DNA of 64,000 bases from Methanothrix sp. (GCF_030055635.1 NZ_JASFYM010000007.1:27411-91410); one strand, 5' to 3'. Positions 16,302-24,988 are shown, counted from the stretch's first letter. The notes: a model not told the origin generated them from the sequence alone. Made by a program: numbers and translations.

Positions 16302-17390
16302 ATGGCTGCTAAGGAGATGTACCCTGAGCCCACCTTTCTGGAGTGCGGGTTCGCCGATCTGGATTACAGTGTAGTCCAGCGGGGGATCTGCTGTCTGTGC
16401 GGCACCTGTATAGCCCTCTGTCCCAGGATCGGGCAGCAGAATCGAAAGCCAACACTTATGGAGTACGATCCCCTCTGTGGTTTATGCTATGCATACTGCC
16501 CGAGAAGCTTCTTCGACATGCCATTCTTCGAGAGGAAGCTCTTCGGGAGATCGAGAGGCTCTGATGAAGCCCTGGGGATATACCGGAGCGCGATGGCCGC
16601 CCGGGCGACGCCAGTTCGCGGCAGGGTTCAGGATGGTGGGGTTGTTACTGCTCTTCTCGTCCATGCGCTGGAGAAAGGCGTGATCGACTGCGCCGTTGTG
16701 ACCGACAGAAACTCGAGGTGGCAGACGGTACCCAAGGTCGCGAGCACTCCGGAGGAGATCATCGCAGCTGCAGGCACCAAGTACACCATAACGCCGAGCA
16801 TAGTCGGCGTTCAGATGGCCATAGACAAGGGCTTCACTAAGATAGGGTTCACGGGAACGCCCTGCCAGATTCAGGCGCTTCGCAAGGCCCAGCTTCTCGA
16901 GGAGCCATACCAGTTCGGCCAGGATAAGATCGCTCTGCTTGTGGGTCTCTTCTGCATGGAGAACTTCGATTACCAGAGGCTCATGACCGGCCTGGTGAAG
17001 GAGAAGATGAACCTGCAGCCAACAGATATCGAGAGGTTTGAGATACAGAGAGGCATGTTCAGGGTCATCTCTAAGGAGGGCGTGAAGGAGGTTCCCCTCA
17101 ATGAGACGGATGAGTTCACCTGGGCCGGATGCGGTCCATGCTTCGACTTCACGGCAGAACTTGCGGATGTGTCTGTGGGGAGCGTTGGATCGCCAGCCGG
17201 CTGGTCCACAGTGCTCGTGAGAACAGATGCCGGCGAGAGAATATACAGATCCGCGATCTCCGCAGGCGTGATCGAGGAGAAGGCTCTGACCGATAAAGGC
17301 GTGGCTCTCATGAAGAGGCTTGCATCCGAGAAGGTCTCGAGGTTCGAGGATTACGCATCCAGATGCAAGCTGAACATAAAGAGGATCTGA
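16302..17390 (+). CDS. FrhB/FpoF family coenzyme F420 dehydrogenase beta subunit
   Basis: 362-residue iron-sulphur flavoprotein. The N-terminal ferredoxin region carries C30/C31-x-C33-xx-C36-xxx-C40-P and a second cluster CGLCYAYCP (Cys59, 62, 66). It is followed by the FrhB core with QDGGVVTALL, AGTKYT, GFTGTPCQIQAL, GLFCMENF, GCGPCFDF and SVGSVGSPAGW motifs. FpoF of Methanosarcina has the same layout and is the F420H2-oxidising module of Fpo. No FpoF gene lies in the fpo operon of this window, so this stand-alone gene is a candidate input module, or it may belong to another F420-linked reductase such as a sulfite-reductase-like or glutamate-synthase-like partner. The upstream divergent gene is mfnF. 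Confidence 0.85.
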   Translation: MAAKEMYPEPTFLECGFADLDYSVVQRGICCLCGTCIALCPRIGQQNRKPTLMEYDPLCGLCYAYCPRSFFDMPFFERKLFGRSRGSDEALGIYRSAMAARATPVRGRVQDGGVVTALLVHALEKGVIDCAVVTDRNSRWQTVPKVASTPEEIIAAAGTKYTITPSIVGVQMAIDKGFTKIGFTGTPCQIQALRKAQLLEEPYQFGQDKIALLVGLFCMENFDYQRLMTGLVKEKMNLQPTDIERFEIQRGMFRVISKEGVKEVPLNETDEFTWAGCGPCFDFTAELADVSVGSVGSPAGWSTVLVRTDAGERIYRSAISAGVIEEKALTDKGVALMKRLASEKVSRFEDYASRCKLNIKRI

Positions 17391-17443
17391 AAAGCTTGTT
17401 TGCTGGCGAAGAGGCGCGAAAGAATCAGGGTTGATGGGAACGT

Positions 17444-18616
17444 ATGCTGTCAATAGGGCTTGCTGGAAAGCCGAACGCGGGTAAATCGACGTTCTTCAAG
17501 GCAGCCACTCTTGCAGATGTGGAGATAGCGAACTATCCGTTCACGACCATCGATGCCAACCACGGCGTCTCATACGTGAGGGTGAGGTGTCCCTGCGTCG
17601 ATCTCGGGATCGAGGGCGGATGTGGCAGATGCATCAACGGCAACAGGTTCGTGCCCGTGGAGCTCATAGATGTTGCAGGTCTGGTGCCAGATGCTCACCT
17701 CGGGAGGGGCCTGGGGAATGAGTTCCTGGACAGCCTGCGACTGGCTGAGGCTGTGATACACGTCCTGGATGCATCGGGCTCGACGGATGCTGAGGGTAAC
17801 CCGGTCGGAGTCGGAAACTACGATCCCCTGAGGGATGTGGAGTTTCTCAAGCACGAGATAAGCATGTGGCTCTTCGGGATACTTGAGAGGAACTGGGCAA
17901 AGCTGATGCGCCAGTACACCTCGGAGAAGGCGAAGCCGGAGCAGATCATATACGAGCAGCTCGGCGGCGCGGGCGTATCTGATAAGGATGTCCGCTGGGC
18001 ACTCGCCCGCATGGAGTCTGATCCTGCAACATGGAGCAAGGATGATCTCAAGAGGTTCGCAGAGCTTCTCAGGCAGTCCAGCAAGCCCATGATCATAGCA
18101 GCCAACAAAATAGATCTCGCGCCCAGGGAGAACATCCAGAGGCTAATGGAGCTCGACGATATCGTGGTGCCTGTAAGTGGAGCTGCGGAGATCGCACTGA
18201 GGATGGCGGACAAGGCAGGAGTCATAAAATACCTGCCCGGAGATCCGGATTTCGAGGTTGTGGGCGAGCTGAACAGGGCTCAGAAGGCCGGCCTGGACAG
18301 GATAAGAGCTCTCCTGAAGGAGTACGGCTCCACAGGGGTGCAGGAGTGCATCAACCGCGCGGTCTTCGATCTCCTCGACTACATAACAGTCTACCCTGTT
18401 GAGGACGAGAACAAGTTCACCGACAGAAACGGTGTGGTCCTGCCTGATGCCTACCTCATGAAGAGAGGATCCACAGCGCGCGATCTCGCTTACAGGGTGC
18501 ACACAGACCTCGGCGAGAGCTTTCTCTTCGCTATAGATGCGCGCAGGAAGCTGCGCGTTGGGGAGAAGTACGAGCTGAAGGACGGGGACGTTATAAAAAT
18601 TGTGGCAACCAAATGA
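17444..18616 (+). CDS. ychF: YchF/Obg-type redox-regulated ATPase (archaeal) with TGS domain
   Basis: 390 residues. The P-loop GLAGKPNAGKST (5-16) is followed by a G2/G3 region, an archaeal insert with four cysteines (RCPCVDLGIEGGCGRC), and the N-K-x-D type motif AANKIDLA. The C-terminus is a TGS domain (VYPVEDENKF...DAYLMKRGSTARDLAY). YchF-type proteins bind ribosomes and often prefer ATP. The archaeal Cys-rich insert may bind a metal. It stands alone between the FrhB-like gene and argH, with about 140 bases of featureless spacer after it. Confidence 0.9.
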   Translation: MLSIGLAGKPNAGKSTFFKAATLADVEIANYPFTTIDANHGVSYVRVRCPCVDLGIEGGCGRCINGNRFVPVELIDVAGLVPDAHLGRGLGNEFLDSLRLAEAVIHVLDASGSTDAEGNPVGVGNYDPLRDVEFLKHEISMWLFGILERNWAKLMRQYTSEKAKPEQIIYEQLGGAGVSDKDVRWALARMESDPATWSKDDLKRFAELLRQSSKPMIIAANKIDLAPRENIQRLMELDDIVVPVSGAAEIALRMADKAGVIKYLPGDPDFEVVGELNRAQKAGLDRIRALLKEYGSTGVQECINRAVFDLLDYITVYPVEDENKFTDRNGVVLPDAYLMKRGSTARDLAYRVHTDLGESFLFAIDARRKLRVGEKYELKDGDVIKIVATK

Positions 18617-18755
18617 CTCCATTCAGTGCTGCAGATGATATCGTTATACCCGTACCAGCAGTGTGGAGGCTTTCTGTTAAATGACCAGAGCCAGCAGCGC
18701 TGGTGTTGTACGAACAGAACAGTGCAGCTTCAACAGATGCTGAGGAAAACCGGAC

Positions 18756-20219
18756 ATGCTGCTGAGAGGATCGAGGCTGGGAGATATCTCCGGCGAGGTG
18801 CTTGATTTCATCTCCTCCAGGGATGCGGATCTGTGGATAGCAGAGGCCGACGTTCTTGTGGATATGGCGCACCTTCTGATGCTTTACGAGAGAGGGCTGA
18901 TACAGCGAGAGGACTGCGCTGAAATACTCAAAGCGCTGAAGGAGCTGCTCGCAGAGGGGTTCGGCGTTCTCGGAGAGGGAGAGGACATACACGAGGCGAT
19001 TGAAGCCTACATCATAGAGCGCGTGGGGCCGGCCGGCGGCAGGATGCACACAGCGCGATCAAGGAACGATGAGGTGGCCACATGCATCCGGATCGCTCTT
19101 AGAGAGCAGATGCTCGGCCTCATGGAAGAGCTTCTGCAGATGATCGATGCGCTGGTGCGGATCGCAGATGAGACCAGGGAGCGCATCATTCCTGGTTACA
19201 CACATCTGCAACATGCTCAGCCCACGACTCTCGCGCATCATCTCCTTGCACACGCAGACGCTCTGATAAGAGATCTCGAGAGGTTCGAGGATGCCTACGA
19301 CAGGGTCAACCTCAGCCCGCTGGGCGCAGCGGCCTTCGCATCCACCGGATTTGATATAGACAGGTACATGACATGCGAGCTTCTCGGCTTCTCCGGGATT
19401 GTGGAGAACAGCATGGACGCTGTGTCCGGCAGAGACTTTGCGCTGGAGGTTCTTTCGGACACATCGATACTGATGATAAACCTGAGCAGGATCGCGGAGG
19501 AGATCATACTCTGGTCGACCTGTGAGTTTGGATACCTGGAGGTAAACGATCTCTTTGCATCGACGAGCTCGATAATGCCGCAGAAGAAGAACCCTGACAC
19601 GGCTGAGCTCGTGAGGGCGAAGAGCGGTACTGCCATCGGCTCCCTCGTAGGAGCGCTGAGCATAGCCAAGGCGCTCCCGATGAGCTACAACAGGGATCTC
19701 CAGGAGCTCACGCCCCACATATGGCGCGGGATTGGAGCTGCAAGATCATCGCTCAGGGTCATGAAGGGCTGTGTGTCAACGCTCAGGTTCGACTTTGAGA
19801 GACTCGAGAGATCATCAGCTGAAGGATTCACGACAGCCACCGAGCTTGCTGATTCAATGGTAAGAATTACAGGCATCCCGTTCAGAACTGCTCACCAGAT
19901 TGTAGGGAGGATTGCACGCCTTCCAGGGAAACCCAGCCTGGAGGATCTCGACAGGATAGCCATGGAGGTGGCAGATCTGCGGCTGAGCCAGATGGGGTTC
20001 ACGGCTGAGGATCTCGAGAGAGCCCTCGATGTGAGGACAAACGTCTCGATGCGCTCCAGACCTGGCGGTCCTGCGCCGGAGGAGGTCTCAAGGATGCTGG
20101 ATGCCAGGAAAAAGTACATGGAATCAGCATCCTCCAGGATAGCGGAGAGGCGCTCAAGTGTCGACGCAGCCATAAAACGCCTGATGGAGCTTGTCGATCG
20201 CACGGTGGCGTCTTCATGA
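18756..20219 (+). CDS. argH: Argininosuccinate lyase
   Basis: 487 residues; cleaves argininosuccinate to arginine and fumarate, the last step of arginine synthesis. The fumarase/ASL signature SSIMPQKKNPD is at residues 271-281, and the catalytic loop contains the conserved serine. THLQHAQPTT carries His150, and RSRNDEV (101-107) binds substrate. ATG at 18756; GAGG lies about 10 bases upstream. Length is normal for the family (460-490). No other arg gene is adjacent. Confidence 0.95.
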   Translation: MLLRGSRLGDISGEVLDFISSRDADLWIAEADVLVDMAHLLMLYERGLIQREDCAEILKALKELLAEGFGVLGEGEDIHEAIEAYIIERVGPAGGRMHTARSRNDEVATCIRIALREQMLGLMEELLQMIDALVRIADETRERIIPGYTHLQHAQPTTLAHHLLAHADALIRDLERFEDAYDRVNLSPLGAAAFASTGFDIDRYMTCELLGFSGIVENSMDAVSGRDFALEVLSDTSILMINLSRIAEEIILWSTCEFGYLEVNDLFASTSSIMPQKKNPDTAELVRAKSGTAIGSLVGALSIAKALPMSYNRDLQELTPHIWRGIGAARSSLRVMKGCVSTLRFDFERLERSSAEGFTTATELADSMVRITGIPFRTAHQIVGRIARLPGKPSLEDLDRIAMEVADLRLSQMGFTAEDLERALDVRTNVSMRSRPGGPAPEEVSRMLDARKKYMESASSRIAERRSSVDAAIKRLMELVDRTVASS

Positions 20220-20349
20220 ATGGGGTCTCTCTGTAAGCTGCGTCCCGATTATAGTATAAATTGATATAATATTGTATGTTACATAGAATCATCTATGAAG
20301 TACGGGTTAGTGTGCAGATTTTAAATTGATAGAGAGTAACAGGGCGCAA

Positions 20350-20366
20350 ACTCCAATCTTTGGAGT
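20350..20366 (+). repeat. Left-end hairpin of the IS1341-type element
   Basis: Perfect 7-bp stem ACTCCAA / TTGGAGT with a TCT loop, just upstream of tnpB. The preceding CAGGGCGCAAACTCC is repeated, with one change, in the solo end near 23304. Confidence 0.65.
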
Positions 20367-21352
20367 AAGCCCGTACGCAATATAGAGGAGCAACGATCGA
20401 GATGAGATCTGCCTACAAGTTCCGGCTGTATCCGACTCGGGCTCAGATCAAAAAGCTGGAGGACACGCTGGAGACATGCAGGCAGCTCTACAACGATGCT
20501 CTGGCAGCGAAGAAGGAAGCATGGGAGGATGACCGCTACAATCTGACGTACTATGAGATGGCAAGGCAGCTATCAGCGAACCGCAAGAGGAACACCTCTC
20601 TCAAAGCTGTATATGCCCATGTACTTCAGGACGTTCTCAGACGTGTTGACAAAGCGTTTCAGAACTTCTTCAGGCGGGTTAAGAACGGAGAGAAACCAGG
20701 ATATCCACGATTCAAGGGCAGGGGATGGTACAAGTCGTTCACCTATCCAGATGCCGGTATCGGCTACAAAATCGAAGGATCGAAGCTCATTCTGTCTGGT
20801 ATAGGTGCCATCCGGATCTTCAAGCATCGAGAGATCGAGGGCAAAATCAAGACATGCACCATAAAGCGCGACAGCACCGGTGCATGGTATGCGATCTTCT
20901 CCGTCGATACAGAAGAGGAACCGCCCAGGGTGGATCCAAGAACTGCTGTAGGTGTTGATGTAGGTCTGAAGAATGCTGTGACGCTCTCGACTGGCGAGAC
21001 GTTCAGCTATCCGAGGTACCTCATACAGATGGAAAAGAAGCTAGCAGCAGCACAACGGAGACTCTCCAGGAAGATCAAGGGCTCGAAGAACTGGATCAAG
21101 CAGAAGCTCAAGGTTGCCAGGATCCACAGAAAGATCAGGAATCTCAGAGACGAGTTCCTGCATCAGATCTCGAAGAAGATTGTAGACAAAGCGGATCTCA
21201 TAGTGTTTGAGAACCTGAACATCAAGAGCATGGTCAGGAACCACAACCTCGCGAAACACATCTTAGATCACTCCTGGGGTCGATTGATTCAATACGCAAC
21301 TTACAAGGCTGCAAGGGCTGGTAAGTCTGTTGAGCTGGTCGATTCCAGGTAT

Positions 21353-21396
21353 AAGTGGCTACTTATAGTAGCCACTGCTTCTACGTCAGTAGAAGC
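21353..21396 (+). repeat. Double-hairpin insertion element, copy 1 (inside tnpB)
   Basis: 44 bases made of two adjacent perfect hairpins: AGTGGCTAC-TTATA-GTAGCCACT and GCTTCTAC-GTCA-GTAGAAGC. It breaks the tnpB frame exactly between codons SRY and TSQRC. Confidence 0.8.
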
Positions 21397-21550
21397 ACGT
21401 CACAGAGATGTTCAGGTTGTGGTACCATCGTACCGAAAACACTGAAGGATCGAGTCCACGAATGCCCGAAATGCGGGCTCAAGCTGGACAGAGATCATAA
21501 CGCTGCATTGAACATAATCACCCTCGGACTGAGGGGTAGAGCCTGTGGAG

Positions 21551-21593
21551 AAGCGGCTACTGAAGTAGCCGCTGCTTCTACTTTAGTAGAAGC
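21551..21593 (+). repeat. Double-hairpin insertion element, copy 2 (3' end of tnpB)
   Basis: 43 bases: AGCGGCTAC-TGAA-GTAGCCGCT followed by GCTTCTAC-TTTA-GTAGAAGC. Compared with copy 1, one base pair of the first stem changes from T-A to C-G on both sides, and the loops differ. The stems rather than the primary sequence are therefore conserved. Confidence 0.8.
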
Positions 21594-21626
21594 ATACTGG
21601 ATGAAACAGATCGATGAGGCAGGAAG

Positions 21627-21646
21627 CTCCGGCCTTCAGGCCGGAG
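21627..21646 (+). repeat. Right-end hairpin of the IS1341-type element
   Basis: Perfect 8-bp stem CTCCGGCC / GGCCGGAG with a TTCA loop, followed by AGGAAGTCAC, as expected for an IS200/IS605 right end. Confidence 0.7.
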
Positions 21647-21850
21647 AGGAAGTCACTTATATGAAGTGACGCAAAGGACAGTGGGTTCCGCCATCCAAAT
21701 GCTGAAACACTGCCATCCAGCAGCGTGAGCCAGCGGCGAATATCGCGATGTTCGACCCCTGAAATAGAGCATTTGAAATAATTTATCGTTCTGTTTTGTC
21801 AATCTACTATTTAAACACACCATAAACTGAACAAATAGCATTATTTTTAA

Positions 21851-21857
21851 TTTATAT
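21851..21857 (+). promoter_or_regulatory. TATA box of the acetate carrier gene
   Basis: TTTATAT in a very AT-rich stretch predicts transcription start near 21880. The message would then begin at or just before the ATG at 21881, and would place GGAGG (21908-21912) in a leader for the alternative TTG start at 21923. Confidence 0.5.
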
Positions 21858-21880
21858 CTTTAGGGTAACAAATTAATATT

Positions 21881-22522
21881 ATGATTCCGCCAGAGAGCAC
21901 AAACGAAGGAGGGATTTATAACTTGGCGACGAATAAGCCGCTGGACTCCACCATCAAGGTGCTCGACACCACTGCGAATCCGGCCCCACTCGGGCTCATG
22001 GGCTTCGGCATGACCACAGTACTCCTGAACCTGCACAACGCGGGTTACTTCGAGCTCAGCGCAATGATACTGGCCATGGGTATCTTCTATGGAGGCATAG
22101 CACAGATAATAGCCGGGATCATGGAGTGGAAGAAGGGGAACACATTCGGAACCACAGCCTTCACCTCTTACGGCCTCTTCTGGCTCACGCTGGTCGGCCT
22201 GATACTCATGCCCGGCATGAATCTCGGAGAGAAGGCATCTCTTCCCGCAATGACCGCATACCTCTTCATGTGGGGGCTGTTCACAGCAGTGATGTTCTTC
22301 GGGACGCTGAGAGCGAACAGGGCCCTGCAGTTCGTCTTCCTCTCGCTGGCGATCCTGTTCTTCCTGCTCGCGGCCAGAGATGCAACAGGCAGCGCTGCTA
22401 TAGGGACGCTGGCCGGCTACGAGGGAATCATCTGCGGCCTCTCCGCGATATACACAGCCCTGGCTCAGGTTCTGAACGAGGCTCACGGAAGGGTCATACT
22501 CCCGCTCGGACAGGTGAAGTGA
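21881..22522 (+). CDS. aceP: GPR1/FUN34/YaaH family acetate transporter
   Basis: Up to 213 residues with six membrane helices. The [14 protein letters not shown] motif is the family signature and is linked to acetate/succinate-proton uptake. This is the expected substrate entry for an aceticlastic methanogen. Two starts are possible. ATG 21881 would be essentially leaderless. TTG 21923 is preceded by GGAGG at 21908-21912 and gives [15 protein letters not shown]; the ribosome site favours it. A T-run (22535-22541) follows the stop. It stands alone between the IS element and vapBC and is probably highly expressed. Confidence 0.88.
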   Translation: MIPPESTNEGGIYNLATNKPLDSTIKVLDTTANPAPLGLMGFGMTTVLLNLHNAGYFELSAMILAMGIFYGGIAQIIAGIMEWKKGNTFGTTAFTSYGLFWLTLVGLILMPGMNLGEKASLPAMTAYLFMWGLFTAVMFFGTLRANRALQFVFLSLAILFFLLAARDATGSAAIGTLAGYEGIICGLSAIYTALAQVLNEAHGRVILPLGQVK

Positions 22523-22525
22523 TCA

Positions 22526-22541
22526 CGCTGTCCTCTTTTTT
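22526..22541 (+). terminator. T-rich terminator after the acetate carrier
   Basis: CTGTCC followed by CTTTTTTG, a T-run directly downstream of the stop codon, typical for archaeal intrinsic termination. Confidence 0.45.
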
Positions 22542-22658
22542 GACTGTACACTATGACGATCACTGTAGCATTCGATAAACAATTATTTATTAGATCGTAT
22601 TGATGCATTCGCTTTCCGGGAATGATGGTCAACATCTGGATCAGCCGAACCAGCCAGA

Positions 22659-22679
22659 TTTATATACATATAGCTATAT
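22659..22679 (+). promoter_or_regulatory. vapBC promoter with palindromic operator
   Basis: The TATA box TTTATATA (22659-22666) is followed by a perfect 12-bp palindrome ATATAGCTATAT (22668-22679), which lies between the TATA box and the predicted start site just before the vapB ATG (22692). VapB antitoxins usually repress their own promoters, so this is a likely binding site. Confidence 0.5.
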
Positions 22680-22691
22680 AACATTATAAAC

Positions 22692-22886
22692 ATGCCGACC
22701 ACGATCCAGGTGCAGGACGATGTATACAGGATGCTGAAACTCCTGAAAAGGGAGATAGATGCAGAATCTTATAACGAGGTGCTCAAATATCTGTTCAGGA
22801 AGGCCAAGAGAATGGACGAATCCGAGTTCGGAAGCATGCCAGGAATAGAGCCGTTCCAGAGGGAGGAGATTGATCGTTTTGATTGA
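22692..22886 (+). CDS. vapB: VapB-type antitoxin
   Basis: 64 residues. The N-terminal MPTTIQVQDDVYRMLKLLK is a ribbon-helix-helix type DNA-binding start, followed by a helical, acidic C-terminal tail (ESEFGSMPGIEPF) of the kind that wraps around a PIN toxin. There is no Shine-Dalgarno; the TATA box spacing suggests leaderless translation. It overlaps vapC by 17 bp, as is normal for the pair. It is expected to neutralise VapC and repress the operon through the palindrome upstream. Confidence 0.8.
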   Translation: MPTTIQVQDDVYRMLKLLKREIDAESYNEVLKYLFRKAKRMDESEFGSMPGIEPFQREEIDRFD

Positions 22887-23250
22887 TTCCTGGGCGTGGG
22901 TGGAGTTCTTCGCCGGCACCCCGAAAGGAGAGCTGGTCAGGAGCTACGTGATGAATGAGGACCAAGAGATAATCATAAGCAGCATCAACCTGGCTGAGAT
23001 ATACCGCATCGCGCTCGACCGGTTTGGTGAGGCCGCAGCAGAGAAGCGACGCAGGGCCATGACCTCAAGGTGCTACCTGATTCCTGTTGATGAAGAGATC
23101 GCTATCATGGGCGCCAGATTTAGACATGAGCGGGACTGGGGCCTTGGTGATGCGCTGATTTATGCCACTGCGATTCGGGAGGGGGCAAGGGTCCTGACCG
23201 GAGAACCTCACTTCAAAGGGCTGAACGATGTGATATTCATAGGAGATTAG
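22870..23250 (+). CDS. vapC: VapC-type PIN-domain toxin ribonuclease
   Basis: 126 residues. The TTG start at 22870 follows GGGAGGAG and gives MIVLIDSWAWVEFF. The PIN acidic residues are Asp6, Glu43 (INLAEIY) and Asp94 (LGDALIYA). The usual fourth acid, in TGDxHF, is Glu112 here (TGEPHF). VapC enzymes cut tRNA or rRNA and arrest translation when VapB is degraded. It is downstream of and overlaps vapB. Confidence 0.85.
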   Translation: MIVLIDSWAWVEFFAGTPKGELVRSYVMNEDQEIIISSINLAEIYRIALDRFGEAAAEKRRRAMTSRCYLIPVDEEIAIMGARFRHERDWGLGDALIYATAIREGARVLTGEPHFKGLNDVIFIGD

Positions 23251-23303
23251 GCTGCAGGATTTGAAGGCGAAAGAAATAATCAGACGATGATGATATAGAG
23301 CAG

Positions 23304-23339
23304 CAGGGCGTAAACTCCCCTCCCCGGAGAGGAGGTCAC
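23304..23339. repeat. Solo IS200/IS605-like end (left and right end sequences fused)
   Basis: CAGGGCGTAAACTCC matches the left-end sequence at 20340-20354 with one change. It runs directly into CCGGAGAGGAGGTCAC, which matches the right end at 21641-21656 with one change. The hairpin CTCC-C-CTCC-CC-GGAG-A-GGAG is retained. It looks like an internally deleted, non-coding derivative lying immediately before the rfcS gene. Confidence 0.6.
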
Positions 23340-23341
23340 GC

Positions 23342-24373
23342 ATGCACAGTGTGGGAATCTTGATATATCGATCTGCGGAATGTGCTCTTGGAGGGGTTCC
23401 GATCAAAGAGGAGATATGGATTGAGAAGTACAGGCCCACAAGCCTGGATGAGATCGTGGGCCAGCCTGAGATAGTCAGGCGCCTCAAGTCATACGTGGCC
23501 ACGAGAAACCTGCCCCATCTCCTCTTCTCAGGGCCACCGGGTGTCGGAAAGACTGCAGCCGCGATCAGCATAGTGCGAGAGATATTCGGCGAGAGCTGGA
23601 GGGATAACTTCATCGAGCTCAATGCATCTGACGAGCGCGGCATAGATGTCGTTCGCACAAAGGTCAAGGACTTCGCCCGGATGGCGCCGCTGGGAGGGGC
23701 TGAGTTCAAGGTTATATTTCTGGATGAGGCGGACGCGCTGACAAGCGATGCTCAATCTGCTCTCAGGAGAACCATGGAGAGGTACAGCGCGACCTGCAGG
23801 TTCATACTCTCCTGCAACTACTCTTCGAAGATCATAGAGCCGATACAGTCGAGGTGTGCGGTTTACCGGTTCAGGGCTCTGACTCCAGAGGCCATCGAGA
23901 AGAGGATACGGTACATCGCGGAGCAGGAGGGCGTTGAGGTGACAGAAGACGGCATCGCGGCCATAAACTACGTCGCAAGGGGAGACATGCGGAAGGCGAT
24001 AAACGCGCTCCAGGCCGCGGCTCTGATAAGCGACAGGGTGGATATGAACACAATCTACCAGATAACATCAATGGCGAGGCCGGAGCAGATCAGGAATCTG
24101 ATAAAAATGGCGATGTCCGGGGATTTTGCAGGCGCGAGAAACGAGCTCGACGATCTTCTCCTCGTACAGGGGCTCTCAGGCCAGGATGTGGTGGTGCAGA
24201 TCCATCGCGAGATGCTCGACCTGGATGTGCCTGATGCGGATAAGGCCAGGATGATCAACCGGATAGGAGAGATAGACTTCAGGATCACAGAGGGGGCGAA
24301 CGAGAGGATTCAGCTCGAGGCCCTTATCGCCTACATGGCCCTCACAGGGCTGTCAAAATCGACAGCCGCATGA
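23342..24373 (+). CDS. rfcS: Replication factor C small subunit
   Basis: Clamp-loader AAA+ ATPase that loads PCNA. Motifs are IEKYRP, Walker [12 protein letters not shown], Walker B FLDEADAL, sensor 1 SCNY and the SRC motif QSRCAVYRF. Reading from ATG 23342 gives 343 residues, about 20 more than usual, and the first 20 are not conserved. The conserved start [11 protein letters not shown] begins at 23405. GGAGGGG at 23390-23396 lies 7 bases (from GGAGG) before an ATC at 23402, and a TATA-like GATATATC lies at 23362-23369, so initiation at ATC 23402 is possible. A solo IS end directly upstream may have reshaped this promoter. Confidence 0.92.
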   Translation: MHSVGILIYRSAECALGGVPIKEEIWIEKYRPTSLDEIVGQPEIVRRLKSYVATRNLPHLLFSGPPGVGKTAAAISIVREIFGESWRDNFIELNASDERGIDVVRTKVKDFARMAPLGGAEFKVIFLDEADALTSDAQSALRRTMERYSATCRFILSCNYSSKIIEPIQSRCAVYRFRALTPEAIEKRIRYIAEQEGVEVTEDGIAAINYVARGDMRKAINALQAAALISDRVDMNTIYQITSMARPEQIRNLIKMAMSGDFAGARNELDDLLLVQGLSGQDVVVQIHREMLDLDVPDADKARMINRIGEIDFRITEGANERIQLEALIAYMALTGLSKSTAA

Positions 24374-24540
24374 TCTCCAGGAATTCCACACAGAAATCGC
24401 GTTCTGAACATGACTTTATACGCCACGCGTCTCCACAGCGGGATCTCAAAAAACATATGACCTGCACAGATCGGTGTCTGCACAGGTCTCGCCGCGCACC
24501 GGATCTTCCCGGATCCTGTCCTCTCGTTTTCGGATGCTCC

Positions 24541-24984
24541 TCAGATCTTCTGTATCTCCTCAGGTGTTGCTATCTTGACGCCCCTGGCGCTCAGGGTTCT
24601 CCGTGCGGCCTCAATATCATCTACGCGCATTATCAGCATCGCCTTCTCCGATTTCGCGGTGACGAATGCATATGCGTAATCGATGTTGATGTTGTTCTCC
24701 CCCAGAGCGCTGACAATCTCATATAGACCTCCGGGCGTATCACGCATCTCAACCGCCAGCACATCCGTCATCGAGACCGTGAACCCGGAGTTGCGCAGAA
24801 CCTCATAACCCTTCTGCGGGTCGTCAACGACCATCCTTATAACACCAAAATCGCCGGCCTCTGCGATGGTCATCGCTCTTATGTTGACTCCAGCATCTGA
24901 AAGAGTCTTCGAGACCTTGGCCATCCTGCCGGGCCTGTTCTCCACAAAAAGTGATATCTGCTTTATCTCGCTCATCAAAACCAC
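24541..24984 (-). CDS. Tandem ACT-domain amino-acid-binding protein
   Basis: 147 residues with two ACT domains. The first is about 4-70, with QISLFVENRPGRMAKV; the second is about 75-145, with DVLAVEMRDTPGGLYEIV. ACT domains bind amino acids and regulate enzymes. It starts 4 bp after the phenylacetate-CoA ligase homologue. This ACT-PaaK pairing is common in methanogens and is linked to aryl- or branched-chain acid activation next to 2-oxoacid:ferredoxin oxidoreductases. It presumably senses an aromatic amino acid; the ligand is unknown. Confidence 0.85.
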   Translation of the reverse strand: MVLMSEIKQISLFVENRPGRMAKVSKTLSDAGVNIRAMTIAEAGDFGVIRMVVDDPQKGYEVLRNSGFTVSMTDVLAVEMRDTPGGLYEIVSALGENNINIDYAYAFVTAKSEKAMLIMRVDDIEAARRTLSARGVKIATPEEIQKI

Positions 24985-24988
24985 TCCC

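Larger units (their letters stand above)
20402..21669 (+). pseudogene. tnpB: TnpB (RuvC-like RNA-guided nuclease family), frameshifted
   Basis: TnpB proteins are RNA-guided RuvC nucleases that help IS200/IS605 elements persist. The first frame (20402-21445) holds the helix-turn-helix opening MRSAYKFRLYPT, RuvC-I Asp186 in VGVDVGLK and RuvC-II Glu270 in LIVFENLN. It is then thrown out of frame at 21353-21396 by a 44-base double-hairpin insertion. The correct continuation, TSQRCSGCG...CPKCG zinc ribbon and RuvC-III Asp in DRDHNAALN, is read in another frame to 21669. Removing 21353-21396 restores SRYTSQRCSGC. Start ATG at 20402. The intact product would be about 400 residues; as it stands the nuclease should be inactive. 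Confidence 0.85.
20339..21670 (+). mobile_element. IS1341-type (IS200/IS605 family) element, tnpB only, decayed
   Basis: A TnpB gene without a tnpA partner is bounded by subterminal hairpins. The left hairpin is ACTCCAA-TCT-TTGGAGT (20350-20366) and the right hairpin is CTCCGGCC-TTCA-GGCCGGAG (21627-21646). The right hairpin is followed by GGAAGTCAC and a 7-bp inverted repeat GTCACTT/AAGTGAC (21652-21670). This architecture fits single-stranded IS200/IS605 elements. Exact ends cannot be fixed without an empty site. The coding sequence is frameshifted by an internal insertion. Confidence 0.8.
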
